Source: Sipunculus nudus
Taxonomy: Eukaryota > Annelida > Sipuncula > Golfingiida > Sipunculidae
Direction: 5' to 3'
Assembly (NCBI GenBank): GCA_026874595.1
Contig: CM049310.1
Location: 53,697,058-53,761,057, forward strand
Length of the DNA stretch: 64,000 bases
In this document: positions 22,954 to 34,348 of the stretch, piece after piece
Layout: each line of letters begins with the position of its first letter
How positions within the stretch are numbered: position 1 is the first letter of the stretch
Position numbers and translations under genes: made by a program
Notes under the pieces: generated by a model
The model's input: the letters and a program-made list of their open reading frames with translations, nothing else
Database searches by the model: none
Told to the model about the DNA's origin: nothing

Positions 22954-25900
22954 AAATATATTATCTGGGTGTTTGAGAAACCAATCTTCCGACTAAACTT
23001 ACAGATCAGACCAGTATTTTTCTCGGCTTAACAGGTTGGGCTCAGTGTCCATGAGTGTCTGTTTTCTGGCCCTCTTTTGTTTTTATTCAAGTACTGTTTC
23101 TCCGTAGATATTGCTGTTGTATATCAAGCTCCTCTCACAAATCGTTTTCAGGTTTCTCAAGTTGGGCCAGAGGCCTTGTCAAACTGTCAACATTTTGTCA
23201 TATTCTTAGAGTTTATTTTCTACTGCAGTGTCAGTAATCTGTTTTATCAAGATTTAACTATGTCAAAACTTATAGCTGCTACTAGGTACTGTGTGAGTCC
23301 TCTATAGTTGCAACAGACCGAGTTTATGTAAGTTTTGGCTTTATGTACGAACTGGACGAATATTGGTCATCCTTCTCATTGCTTCCGTCATGAGAATATG
23401 CGTTCATCCCCGCTCGCGTGTGTTTCTGTGTGTGTTTGAGCACAATCATGAACAGAATTTCAATACTTGTTCAGAGCATTTCGCGAATGGACCAAGGAAG
23501 AATTGATTAGATTTTAGTGTGGATCCGGCAAATAACCAGATTTCAGGAACGACATCAGGGAATATTCTAAAATGTGCAGTCACGTATGCACGCATGAAAC
23601 TGGGTATATGGGACGAATAAGTGAATGGAATCACATAGCGGAGGCTTGCAGATATTTTATATATTACTCCATTTCCTGTCGTGACAAATGGCTGAGTCTC
23701 CACCGGGCGAGTTACTTTAATCTATTTCTTTTAATTTAGACGATGGTTCAGACCAATTATCATTTAACAATTTCTACCCCTGGATTCATCACTAACAGCT
23801 TGATCTGAATCTGTGTCTGTTTGTTTAAGAGAGATGTCAGATGGACCAACAATATGTTTCCCTATATATGTTTTTCCCATGCAATATCTATAACCCATAA
23901 AACCAATGTGAAATGTAACACTTCAACTGTATATTCTCGGGCCTCATTAAAACTCACAAAACAAAGTTTTAGGAACCAGTGTCACCTCTTGTTAGCCCAA
24001 ACAGCGCGATCTATACTAGTGCTCCGACTCATTTTCCTGGGAAGAAGGCATTTGTAGCGCAAGGCATGCTGGGAACAACATTAGCAATTTAGGAAATTGC
24101 TCAAGTTATATTAAACCTGTTGCCATCGTTAAGAGATAATGAACACGCCAACCCTCTAGAAATTATTACTGAGAATTGTTGAACTATGTAAACGTAATAT
24201 TAAGCAAACATTAGATGACAAAGATTGATTTAAACAGATCATCTATTTAATTTCCGCGATTTATTTTCCTTAGTGCAGCAATGAAGCACAGATAAACTAA
24301 AAACAAATGAACAAACAATAACGTCTCTGATTAAAAGTTAAGGAAATATTTGTGTTACGCGAGATCTGCTCACGAGTATTTTGCTGGCATAGCCCATGGT
24401 ACAACGGCAAATTAATCTAGATTCTTGACTTTTCTTAGAACACCAGGGATTTACATGCAGCACAGGAGGAATGCTTGAACAATGCGGTTTCCAGTCACTA
24501 GAAAGTACTGTGATAGTGTTACAGGCATCGCAAATATATTAAAAAAAAGTGGCTTTGTCACCGAAAAAAAATAAACCTGTACTGAACTAAAAACAATTCT
24601 GGCCGAAATGTCATGTATTCTTCAATATAATGAAAAAGGGAATCCTGGATTAGTTTTTAATGATCTACTATTAAGTACTGTAGATTGTCTTTAATAAAAT
24701 CTTTTTTTTTTACATAAACTGCATAAGGTGGTGTGGAAATTACCTTGGCAGCGTTACGGAATCGAATATAGCAAATAAATTTAACAATGTTCATATCAGA
24801 TGAAATGAAAATTAATAAAAGTATTCAAACTAACAATAAAGTAAAAGACCAAATATCAAATACATCAGTAAAATGTGAAGTATCGCTTTATTAACATCGG
24901 GAACATACCCACATAAATATTAGTTTCACTTTATGAATAACTATAGCTGATAAACCCGGTATACTGGGCTTTTTATACCAGGGTTCGGGAGATGAATTAA
25001 CAAATATGAGGAATGTTTGCTCATTTTTTTTTTATTCTAAAAGTAAAAAAAAAATACTATAGATTTTTAGTGAGATATTGTCATAATAATGTATGTGCAA
25101 ATATTTGTTTGCATTTATTTGTGGCGCTGCGGTCACGGCAAGAATTCATATACCGGTATGTTTACCTTGAAGACCTGGCGAGTGATGATGTTTACATTTG
25201 CGAACCGGAATGGGCCGCGAGGGCATTCAGGTTTTCGATGATCTTTGACTGGTACAGGCTGTTTTTGGACCTAAAAAGAAGAGGTTGATGTGAGGAAGAC
25301 ATGAACGATGAATTAAATGTACGTTTTAACGAAAGAAACTATTCCTGAAGAAAGATACAGAAATATGCATACCTCTTTAGTAGCAGAAGCGGACCCAAGT
25401 GAAGTTGGAACCGTTCTTTAATCGTATCAGACCACTTTTGAGTCCTGTAAATCCCCGCCCCACCCAACCCCACCCCACCCCTTTTCCAGAAATAGGAACC
25501 TTGTATTAGATCTTTTCATTTATCCCCCGGAGTTGAAACCCTCCTTTTCATAAGGCGAGAGCACAAAGGTCAGAGCATGGGTCAAATGTCAGGCCAAACA
25601 TGCTTAAATCCCTTAACTGAAAGCCTGGGTTATTCATTTGCACAATATAGTCCTTATAATCATTTGTTGCATTGGCAGTTCGGCTGTTTTCGGTGGATAC
25701 CTCCATGCAGATCATAAAAATGCAAAAATCGCTCAAAATGATGTGTACATTAAAAATTATAATTCTCGTATCAGCGAGGACACCTTAAAATAAGGTATCG
25801 CACAGTATCGTGCGCAATGCGGTTTTTGAGAAAATGGCGAACAAAGTTGAGCCGCATTCCTTTTATAAGTATAAATTTGTTTTTGCTTGTAACAAGTGAG

Positions 25901-25984
25901 ACTAGACCCAGCTGGCTGTAGATAAATCAGTCTGATCTTATTCAGTTTTATATGATTTATCCTGCCAATAAGAATACTTAATGA

Positions 25985-25986
<2 letters not shown>
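22954..25986. other. no gene recognised
   Basis: Short ORFs (up to 91 codons) without recognised domains. The N-terminal part of the unnamed-family gene would be expected just above 22953 on the minus strand, but I could not read it there. A short C-rich stretch with CACCCCACCCC lies at 25455-25485. Confidence 0.4.

Positions 25987-25987
<1 letters not shown>

Positions 25988-26060
<73 letters not shown>
25988..26060. repeat. (TA)n microsatellite
   Basis: About 36 uninterrupted TA units, flanking the small inverted repeat at 26130-26280. Confidence 0.95.
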
Positions 26061-26063
<3 letters not shown>

Positions 26064-26129
26064 GGTAGAGTTACCCTCCGTTGTAAAGTGCTCAATGGCC
26101 TACAGACTAGGCCAGAGCGTTATAACTCT

Positions 26130-26276
26130 GAAGAAAAAAACACTGCAAACTCACTACAGACTGTTTCACGGGATGCGACCCGATCATCAGGTGATGAAAT
26201 TTTTTTTAACCACGCCGTTAGCTTCATTCTAATAATATTCTTCTGATGATCGGTATGCAGTGTTGTTTTTCTTCAG

Positions 26277-26280
<4 letters not shown>
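26130..26280. repeat. imperfect inverted repeat between two TA microsatellites
   Basis: The left arm has TGAAGAAAAAAACACTGCA then CGATCATCAG. The reverse complement of the right arm gives TGAAGAAAAACAACACTGCA then CGATCATCAG. The left arm contains an extra ~35 bp. The whole unit is bracketed by TA tracts on both sides, which suggests insertion into a TA-rich target or microsatellite seeding at the element ends. Confidence 0.6.

Positions 26281-26324
<44 letters not shown>
26281..26324. repeat. (TA)n microsatellite
   Basis: About 20 TA units directly after the right arm of the inverted repeat. Confidence 0.95.
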
Positions 26325-26326
<2 letters not shown>

Positions 26327-26966
26327 CAGACCACAGGTTATTGTAGTGTTGTTATCTGCATGACAATAAATGACAGTACATGACAATGATCTATTCCCGA
26401 TATTTTTTGATTGCATGAAATAAGATATGACTAGATACTTTTTTGGATTTAATATGTTAAATGCTATAAGTAGATGCACTAAGTAATAGGATTTCTGTTA
26501 ATTTGAGATAATTTAAGATATAAAATGTGAAATATATCGCACAAACATATTGAAATAATTATGTGCTGGGGGGTGTACATCCCTGATTGTCGGTTGGCGT
26601 TCACTCACATCTTCTTGTTGCACGGATCAGTTTCATCTTCAACTGAAGCACGACATTTCCCCAGCATTTACCTTGATTCGGTTATATCACAATGAGTCCT
26701 TTAAACCAGGCTATCATATTAAAAACTGAACCACCATATTAAAAACTGAACCACCCTCAACTATCGATCTAAGTGATTTTATATAAATTAAAGGTACAAA
26801 ATCAATTTTAATGCAATAATATTATCACACGCTTTTAGTTCATGTGGACAGAATACACAAAAGTTCCCTGGTTCACCTGTTTTTACGTCATCGTGATTTT
26901 CTGAGTACACACGGTCCACGAGAGTCTGTTTACAAAAATAATAAAGCGTGACTAGAGTTCCAATCT

Positions 26967-26978
26967 TGCGCATGCGCG
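26967..26978. promoter_or_regulatory. NRF1-like palindromic site
   Basis: TGCGCATGCGCG fits the consensus YGCGCAYGCGCR of the animal transcription factor NRF1, which usually marks CpG-type promoters. The surrounding 26930-27140 is somewhat richer in CpG than the neighbourhood. No exon is recognised nearby, and such sites also occur inside repeats. Confidence 0.3.
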
Positions 26979-27299
26979 ACAACCCCCAAACATGAAAAAA
27001 AAGATACAAGGAAGAACTACTGGTTTTGGGCTTGATTTGTGTATTGCCCGGTACAGCCACCAGGTGGCATGCGCTTTGTGTTAAGGTTTTGCGCTACTGA
27101 TCGCGCAGGTTGCAAGTCTATTTCCATTCGCGTGAATGAGTTACCAAACGGGTTCAGAACGAAATACTGTCTTCAAATATTTAGGAGAAGACACTCTAAG
27201 AAGACATATCTAACATACATGGAAAGTGATTAGATCCCTTGAAGACTGTGGTTGGTTGGCATCCTGCACGCCTCTGTTGTTAGAGTAAGTAAACTGTTG

Positions 27300-27460
27300 G
27301 GTTTGATTTTTGGGTACTGGTGTGAGGGTTGCTGATTTCCACAATATACGCATTTTACCCTCAAATAATGATTGGTATAATATTTCACTAAGGTCTAAGT
27401 AAAAGAGTTTCAGCAATGTAGATTGTATTCCATCCGGCCCTGCAGCATTTCTTGCATTTA
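27300..27460 (-). pseudogene. LINE reverse transcriptase scrap (N-terminal RT)
   Basis: The minus strand reads NARNAAGPDGIQSTLLK, then SLFEGKMRILWKSATLTPVPK, ending at about 27309. This is the A-A-G-P-D-G-I ... L-L-K ... W-K-x-A-x-x-x-P-V-P-K start of a CR1/Jockey-type reverse transcriptase. Similarity stops abruptly before the RPVALT motif. It is a short dead fragment. Confidence 0.65.
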
Positions 27461-28011
27461 TTTCTGCAGTTGTTGCCTCGCTTCACTGACACTATTAATT
27501 ACATGTTAAGAATACTTTTACCACAGAATTTTAAGATCCCCCGGAAGGGAGTGGAGACTTGCAGGGATTGATAAGTTATTTATAGATCAACATTTAATTA
27601 GGGGAAGGAGTTCTAAGGTCTTCCGGGGTGCAAAACCACCGACCAGAACTTTTTTCTCTTTTCTTTTTATTCGTCTGTAACACTAGTATTCCTGGCCTTC
27701 CAAAAATGGACCTCAGTCTAATAGCTGGAAGACTAATAATTACAGATGACAGATATTACAGAAGACCTATTATATATATTAGACCCTGACCTAAATTTCA
27801 TGGTCGAGTCAGGGGAAGGCTGCCCGCGATCACAGTAGTCTTAAAGCATCTTTAACTGGGGACATACCAGTGTCAGTATATGACTTTATATATAGACTCG
27901 GAATTGTGGTAGCCAACGTATACCTTTGTTTGTATACTTAAACTAGTTTCAGAATATCATATGTTTGGAAACACCCAGTGGTACGTTAAAAGAAGAGACT
28001 TTATATGAAGA

Positions 28012-28215
28012 ATAAGGTTAACAGACACATGTGGACGGTGTTTACTCACATACAGATCCATAATAATTATAACTAATAAAACATGTGAATTTGATAAAGT
28101 AAGCCATGCGTAAATATGATATTGCCTGGAAACTTTTGTATTCATCCAAAATAAACTAATGGTGTGAGATATAAATGCACATATTGTCAAAAGGTTTGTG
28201 TACCTTTCAAGAGAC
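28012..28215. repeat. segmental repeat pair, copy A
   Basis: AACAGACACATGTGGAC ... CATCCAAAATAAACTAATGG ... GCACATATTGTCAAAAGG has a partner in the same orientation at 29080-29230. Diverged. Confidence 0.6.
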
Positions 28216-29079
28216 CCATACACATACCAGTAATGTTAAAATTACATGAAATATGGTGTGTTCTCCTTATGCCATTATGGTATCTGTCCATATTTCTTTC
28301 TAAAACCGTTTGCCTACTCCTGTACTCTACAAACAAACAGTTGGCCCTCGTAGGTGCAGAACATAAACGTAGCATGTACGCACGCCGCCTCGTGGCCGTA
28401 TCTTGCAACATCACAATTTAAGATTCTCAAGCTGCCATCCGGTTACGCTTTGAACACAGCGCGTGACCTCCCGGCCCAGTGACCTTCCACTCACACGCTG
28501 TCGGAAATAGCAGAATTTTTCAGGTTTGGCAACACCCAGTTAGTTTACGCTGGATAAAGTAAAATCTGATTGGCTCTGCGTTTAAAGAAATCTACAGAAG
28601 TGGTAGAAGAAATCTTATTGGCTTAGCGCGCGTGTAAACAAACATAGCTATGCGGGGCAAGCTCGTGCAGCACGCAATACAGGAAATATACAGACAGTGG
28701 GGGATAACCGACCTCAGGCAAGTCAGTATAGAGACTGTGTTGAAAGCTGACGATTGCATCGTGTGTATTACAACGAGGGTGAAAAAAGGTCTGTGATACC
28801 AAGCGCTTTCCACAGCAGTGTAAAGTGGCCGATACCTCGAGGACATCCGTTTGTGCTGGTGATACCTGCAATATGTTTGGTTAAATATAACGCAGGGGAA
28901 CTTTCATAGAGACAGCACCGTCTGGTGGCTAAACCTGACCGGCAACCGCGGTTAAATGCAGCGGGTAGTGTAGCGAATAGTTGAGCGTAGGCGAAGCCGC
29001 TACTTATGGAGCGTACCATCCGGTTATTCTTCTGCCTTTCTTCTTTCACGTTTCTTCACCTCTGGTCATGAGGTTTTTT
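28216..29079. other. no gene recognised, slightly GC-richer
   Basis: This interval between two repeat copies is richer in CpG than its surroundings (for example 28360-28520 and 28620-28680). Overlapping short ORFs of 75-93 codons exist on the minus strand, none with a domain I recognise. A host exon or promoter cannot be excluded. Confidence 0.3.
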
Positions 29080-29230
29080 TATGGAAAACAGACACATGTC
29101 GGCTGTGTTTTCCGACACATAGAGCCATAGCAACGTATGAAACAGGTGTTTTTTTTAATTCAGCCAAAATAAATTTTTAGTGTGAGACAATTCACATATT
29201 GTTGCAAATGTTCATGCATCTTTAAACGAA
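29080..29230. repeat. segmental repeat pair, copy B
   Basis: AACAGACACATGTCGGC ... CAGCCAAAATAAATTTTTAG ... TCACATATTGTTGCAAATG aligns to 28012-28215, with a shorter interior. Confidence 0.6.
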
Positions 29231-31468
29231 ATCGGAATGTCAACAAGCAATTTCAGTTGTCTATAAAAAAAAGAAAGCTTTTTAAAATAATCTGTTTATT
29301 TAATTAGTACATTTATACCAATCGCTAGTTTAATACAACCGCTGAATTATTAAAATCACTTGTTTAGTAAAATCATTGGTTTATTCAAAATTGCCGAACC
29401 TTTTATCAAAATCTCCTTTTTCGTAAAATCACGTTATTTAAACTGAGAATGCACAGAAAGTAAGATCTGTAGAGTCACCAGTAGGTGTATGCCGTTCATC
29501 TTACATACACATAAGTCTTCTATAGCGGTATTTGTCTTATTCTATATTTAGATGATCAGGAAAAAGAAAAGGAAATTGCTGGCGCCTTGTGTTTCATTAA
29601 GGCGTCTAGTCATTGATGAATTTAAGTATAGGTAAAACTGATACTTTGAAGATCTTAGGTGTATATTTTGTCAATAATAAGTCTGCCATGGAGGTTAAGA
29701 AAAATGGGAGATTAGAAAACAGGAAATGCGAAACATTATTGGCTTATGGAATAGACGAATTGTTCCTATATATATGGTAAATATGTGTTGATTAAGAGCC
29801 TTTTGGTCTTGAAAATATTTCATTTACTAATGGTTCAACCTATACCGGAGGATTTTTGTACAATTTAATACAATAATGTTTAAACTTATATGCATGGAAT
29901 AGGGAAAGGGAGGGAGACAGTTAATCGAAATGTTATGAAGCAAAGGTATACATATGGGGGTTTAAAGTGCCTGAAGTAAGTAATATACAGAGGGTTATAA
30001 ACTTTAAACAGATAAAAATAAGTTATTGACAGTGATAATAAGAGTACTTGGTTGCATTTTTGAAGATGGTTGATGCAACAATTTGGACCCAACTAGATAT
30101 TTTCCTTCAATTCAAGACTTAAAAATGTTGAACCCAAAAAAAGGGCTTTAATTTGCTTCCTTTTTATGTTAATGTGCTGAAATTTGTATTAGACAGTAGA
30201 TATTGACCATGCATGTTTTGTGTGAGAAACAAATATTGTGGAATAATAAAAATGTTGCATATAAGGGGAAAGTACTGTATTTTTAACAGTGGGCGAATGC
30301 AGGTGTATTGTATATTAAAGATGTGTTTGGCGAAGACCGAATGTTACTGCAGGAAAGAAAAAGATAATTTCTACTCTGAATAGTATGCTTTTGAAAACGC
30401 CTTATTACAAGCATTAGATACAGATATTTTAATTAAATCATCTGGGAGTAATATGTGTAGAAAATGGAAAAGAAATCTTACTAATTAAGCATACGAAATT
30501 CATTTTAGTTATGTCAATCATGAATATTTGTCGACAAAAAGCAGAATTGTTTTGGGAAAATAAATTTAATAGAACCTTCCATCGGCAAAGTATATGGAAT
30601 TTTATGTACAGTTCAACAAGTTCAATCATTTGCAAAATATTTATCCACCTGCGATGTAATTTAAAAAAAAAAGGTTATAGTGATAGTGAAAACTGTGTCT
30701 TCCGCAAATCTAAAGAAAAGGATACAACTGAATACTTTTTCGTTGAGAGAGGCCAAGGAACAAGGTAGTGTTAATGTGTTATAAACATTTTGGGAAAGAA
30801 TATAATTGTCCGCTACCAGCCGGGAAATGTAATGTAAAAGGTTGGATGTATTGAAGAATGTGTTATAAAAAACGACGTCTAGTCATAAGTTAATACCCTA
30901 TTATCTTACATACTGGACTGCCGTAACAGTTCTAATGTCAATGCCATGCATGATAATTAATCACGTGTTTTGGTTAATGACCATCGAAGAAGCCGTTCGT
31001 GGAATTTAGTAATCGCGGTTGCTACCAGATGGCGCTGCGATTGCCCCCTTCACGGGCCGATTTTAGATAACAAACTTAAAATGATAAATAAGAACTATAC
31101 CTAACAATTTGTATTTTTTAATATTATATTAATAAACGATAATAAATTAAGATTATAGATAGATATGTAATCATAAATTAATAAATAACAAATGACCTAC
31201 TTGTATTTCTTAGTCTTATTTCCTGTAAGTTAACTTGCATTATTCGTGCTAGTGCTAGTTCGGCCGGGGTTCGTCCAGAATGTTTTTTTTTCGAAGTACT
31301 AAGTTAATACTTGGTGCTTCTATAGACCCTTAAATTTCCATATAAATGTTAAATTCCTCAGAATTTATGGGGCTAATTTGTAAATGAACCCCCACTCCCT
31401 TTCAGGACACAGCTGGCTTTGTTCCTGGCGCTTCAAGGCTAGACATTACAACGATTTAGTGCGAACGT

Positions 31469-31470
<2 letters not shown>
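29231..31470. other. no gene recognised
   Basis: Strongly AT-rich. TAAAATCA(C/T)-like words recur at 29330-29430 and weakly resemble 57890-57945. No ORF above 85 codons and none with a domain. Confidence 0.4.

Positions 31471-31471
<1 letters not shown>

Positions 31472-31533
<62 letters not shown>
31472..31533. repeat. (TA)n microsatellite
   Basis: About 30 uninterrupted TA units. Confidence 0.95.
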
Positions 31534-31536
<3 letters not shown>

Positions 31537-32011
31537 CTACATGATTCCACTTAATATAAGTTATTTCCCGGACATTGGAGGTTTGATAAAAGTAAGGCCA
31601 AAAAATAAATAAAGAAAAAACTAAAAGACATGGTTCTCAGGCACCGCCCGTATAAATTTTACCTCCACTTATCAAACATTTTTAATTTGGTTTTCATCTT
31701 TCAAGAAGATAAAATAATACAACTATGATACGATTTACTTTGTTATGTATTGCTTTTACCTGTTCAGCAAAAAAAATTTAATGCTTTTTCCTGATCATAT
31801 GACATTTTTATTGAAACTTACAAAAAAAAGGTCAAAAATTAAATACCGCCCACCAGCATTGATTTCTGAAAATGTTCCAGAAAACCATACCTTTTTATTT
31901 TTTTTTTTTGGTCCTAAGGAATATCATTTTTATCAAGGAAACGAGCCAAAATTATTTTAACAACTTCTTTTTAGGTCTGTTGATAAAGCGCACAAGGACT
32001 TAAGACAGCGG

Positions 32012-33435
32012 AAGCACATACAGTTATGCAAAATTGGAATTTCATAACTCTACAATCACTCACATGAAATATCTAACGACCTGTATGAAATCGCTCACCC
32101 TTCGGGCTGTATAGCCCTGCCTGGGCTTTAGTATTTACGTTTGCCACTAAAATGCTTAAATATAACGTGATTTCTTGTACCGATAAACATCACTCAGTGC
32201 GAGCACTCATCACTGAAGTCGGCTAGGGAGCCGTAATTTAGTTATAAAATTTGCCGCGAGGTTGTATTACGTGTTCTAAGCTTTGCAACACAGCGATGTG
32301 TGACCGCCCTAATAGTGGGAGGAATTATGTTTTAACCATTCCACGGACAGGGCCAGTCTTCGGGCTAAAACGACGTCTGTCGGATGTCATGTATACTAAC
32401 TTGTGACCTGCCAATTGTTGCCGCGTTTTATCACTCTGACACATGACGTAGTTCATATAATCGTTTTAATTGAAAAAAAAAACATTGTCACAGAACTCTT
32501 AATACAAATCAGTTAAAAAGTATACATGGATGCTGGTTTTTTTATTAGTAACATACAAATATGTTACATCTTGTAAAATAGTCAAGAGTTTAGTTCGTCT
32601 TTTAATCAGTGTATAAGCGAGAGCAGATGTTCATCTCATAAATACAATGTTAAATACATTGGCTTTTCCTTATTTTGATTACTTGTTTAAATTGAAATGA
32701 ATACGAGAATAAAACGCAAGTGTATCATGTGACCTTTTAAAACGCAAAATACAATTTATAGCAGGCGCTTAAGGTGTTATTGTATCCCATGAATCAACCT
32801 GCGAGACGTATTATTCTGATGCCGTGCTAATTTGTGATTTTAAAACAGTTTCATCTGTCACCGTCAGTAAAGACATTGCTGTTCTGAGTAAGATATCTCA
32901 TTTTCTTAAGGTACATGTCTCAGAGAAGTTACACTGTTCAGTATAATTGTCGCAAACAGGTAACCCATTTCTTTCAACCCTTCTTATCAATAGGATAAAA
33001 GGTTCTTATTCACCTACTTTTGAATAAGAATATACATGTATCTGATTTTTGGCTTCCTCTGTGTAAAAATTAATGACCTAAAAGTAATTTTGGTTTTGAA
33101 AAGTTCTTATAACGCCTTCGTGAAGGATGAATGTACCTGTTTATCAACAACGTTTGTAACCTAAGGTGGCAGGGTGCATATACGCGGAGGCAGAAAGGTC
33201 TGGCTCATCGGACTTGCTGCCAGTTGCCCTTGTTGAATTGTTTTGAATATTTTGCGGCCCCCATATATTATAAACACGTTGATATAAACAAAACAAGCAG
33301 CCTGTGTGCGGTGATATCCATGTTTTCTGGCGTATTTTTATAAAAGCTCCCAGGGATTACCTTTAGTTTATAAAGGTCAGATAGGTGATTGGGCCCCTTT
33401 GAGCGATATCGGACAAGCTCATCGTAACAGTATAC
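32012..33435. repeat. tandem segmental duplication, copy A (with MITE inserted)
   Basis: Aligns in order with 33492-34290. Shared blocks include GTTTTAATTGA, ATACATGGATG, AGTTCGTCTTTTAATCAGTG, TTTCATCTGTCACCGTCAG and AGTTACACTGTTCAGTAT, followed by TATCAATAGGAT. Relative to copy B it has about 250 extra bases between two CGGGCT words (near 32105 and 32363) and a ~410-bp MITE after TATCAATAGGA. After the MITE the alignment resumes at CGGACAAGCTCATCGTAAC. No coding sequence is recognised. Confidence 0.85.
32994..33405. mobile_element. MITE-like element, copy 2, nested in the duplication
   Basis: This is homologous to 11497-11948 over most of its length: TTCTTATAACGCCTTCGTGAAGG, TATTATAAACACGTTGATAT, GGGATTACCTTTAGTTTATA and GTGATTGGGCCCCTTT. 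It is absent from the otherwise collinear copy B, where ATAGGAT joins TTAGTAACATCGGG directly. The comparison gives the insertion boundaries to within a few bases and shows that the element moved as a unit. Confidence 0.8.
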
Positions 33436-33491
33436 AAGATAGTACAACACGCAGATACTTTGATCACTCTAAAATACCATGGTTCAAACAC

Positions 33492-34290
33492 TGACATACG
33501 CTTCTATGCAAACATGGAATCTTATCATTGTGCAATCGGTCATGTGAAATACCGTTTCCAATGAAATCGCCCATCCTCCGGGCTGTAGCGACATCTGTCA
33601 GATGTCTTAAAAACTAATTTGTTAACTGTCAATCGTTGCCGCATTTCATAACTGTCACACGAACTAGTTTATATAACCGTTTTAATTGACGCAAATCACT
33701 GTCACCCAACCTCGCTGGTAAAAATCAGTTAATGAATATACATGGATGTTGATATTTTATCAGTAACATACAAAATTCTTACATCTTGTTAAATAGCCAA
33801 GAGTTGAGTTCGTCTTTTAATCAGTGGATAAGCGAGGGCATGTGTCCATCTCATAGAATGTTACATTTACTGGATTTTCCGTAGTATTTCGATTACTAGT
33901 CGCCAAGAGATCAGTTCTTCTTTGAATAAGCTGATAAGCGCAGAACTGTTCATCTTATAACTAAAATGTGACATATGTTTAGATTACAAAATAATAGAAA
34001 ATAAAACGCACGTGCATCATGTGATCGTTGGCCACGCAGAATACGAAATATAAGCAGACGCGTAAGGTGTTATCGTATATCAGAACTGCTGCGAGGCGCC
34101 TCATTCTGACGACGTGCTAGTTACTGATTTTAAAGTTTCATCTGTCACCGTCAGTGTAGACATCGCTGTCCATTTTCATAAGGGCCATGTCACAGATAAG
34201 TTACACTGTTCAGTATTTTTTTCGCACGGTTTTCTTTTCAGCCCTTTGTATCAATAGGATTTAGTAACATCGGGCAAGCTTATCGTAACC
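33492..34290. repeat. tandem segmental duplication, copy B (empty site)
   Basis: Collinear with copy A but lacking both the MITE and the ~250-bp interval between the CGGGCT words. Ends shortly before the TA microsatellite at 34301. Moderate divergence between copies indicates an old duplication. Confidence 0.85.
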
Positions 34291-34297
34291 TTAAATG

Positions 34298-34300
<3 letters not shown>

Positions 34301-34344
<44 letters not shown>
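34301..34344. repeat. (TA)n microsatellite
   Basis: About 22 uninterrupted TA units at the right edge of the segmental duplication. Confidence 0.95.

Positions 34345-34348
<4 letters not shown>

Noticed and set aside
25757-26095. 112-codon ORF with Tyr-Ile repeat
   Set aside because: Runs through a TA microsatellite; no domain outside it.
31022-31035. CTCF-like word CTACCAGATGGCGC
   Set aside because: One mismatch to a degenerate consensus; about one such match is expected by chance in a window this size, so it is not evidence alone.
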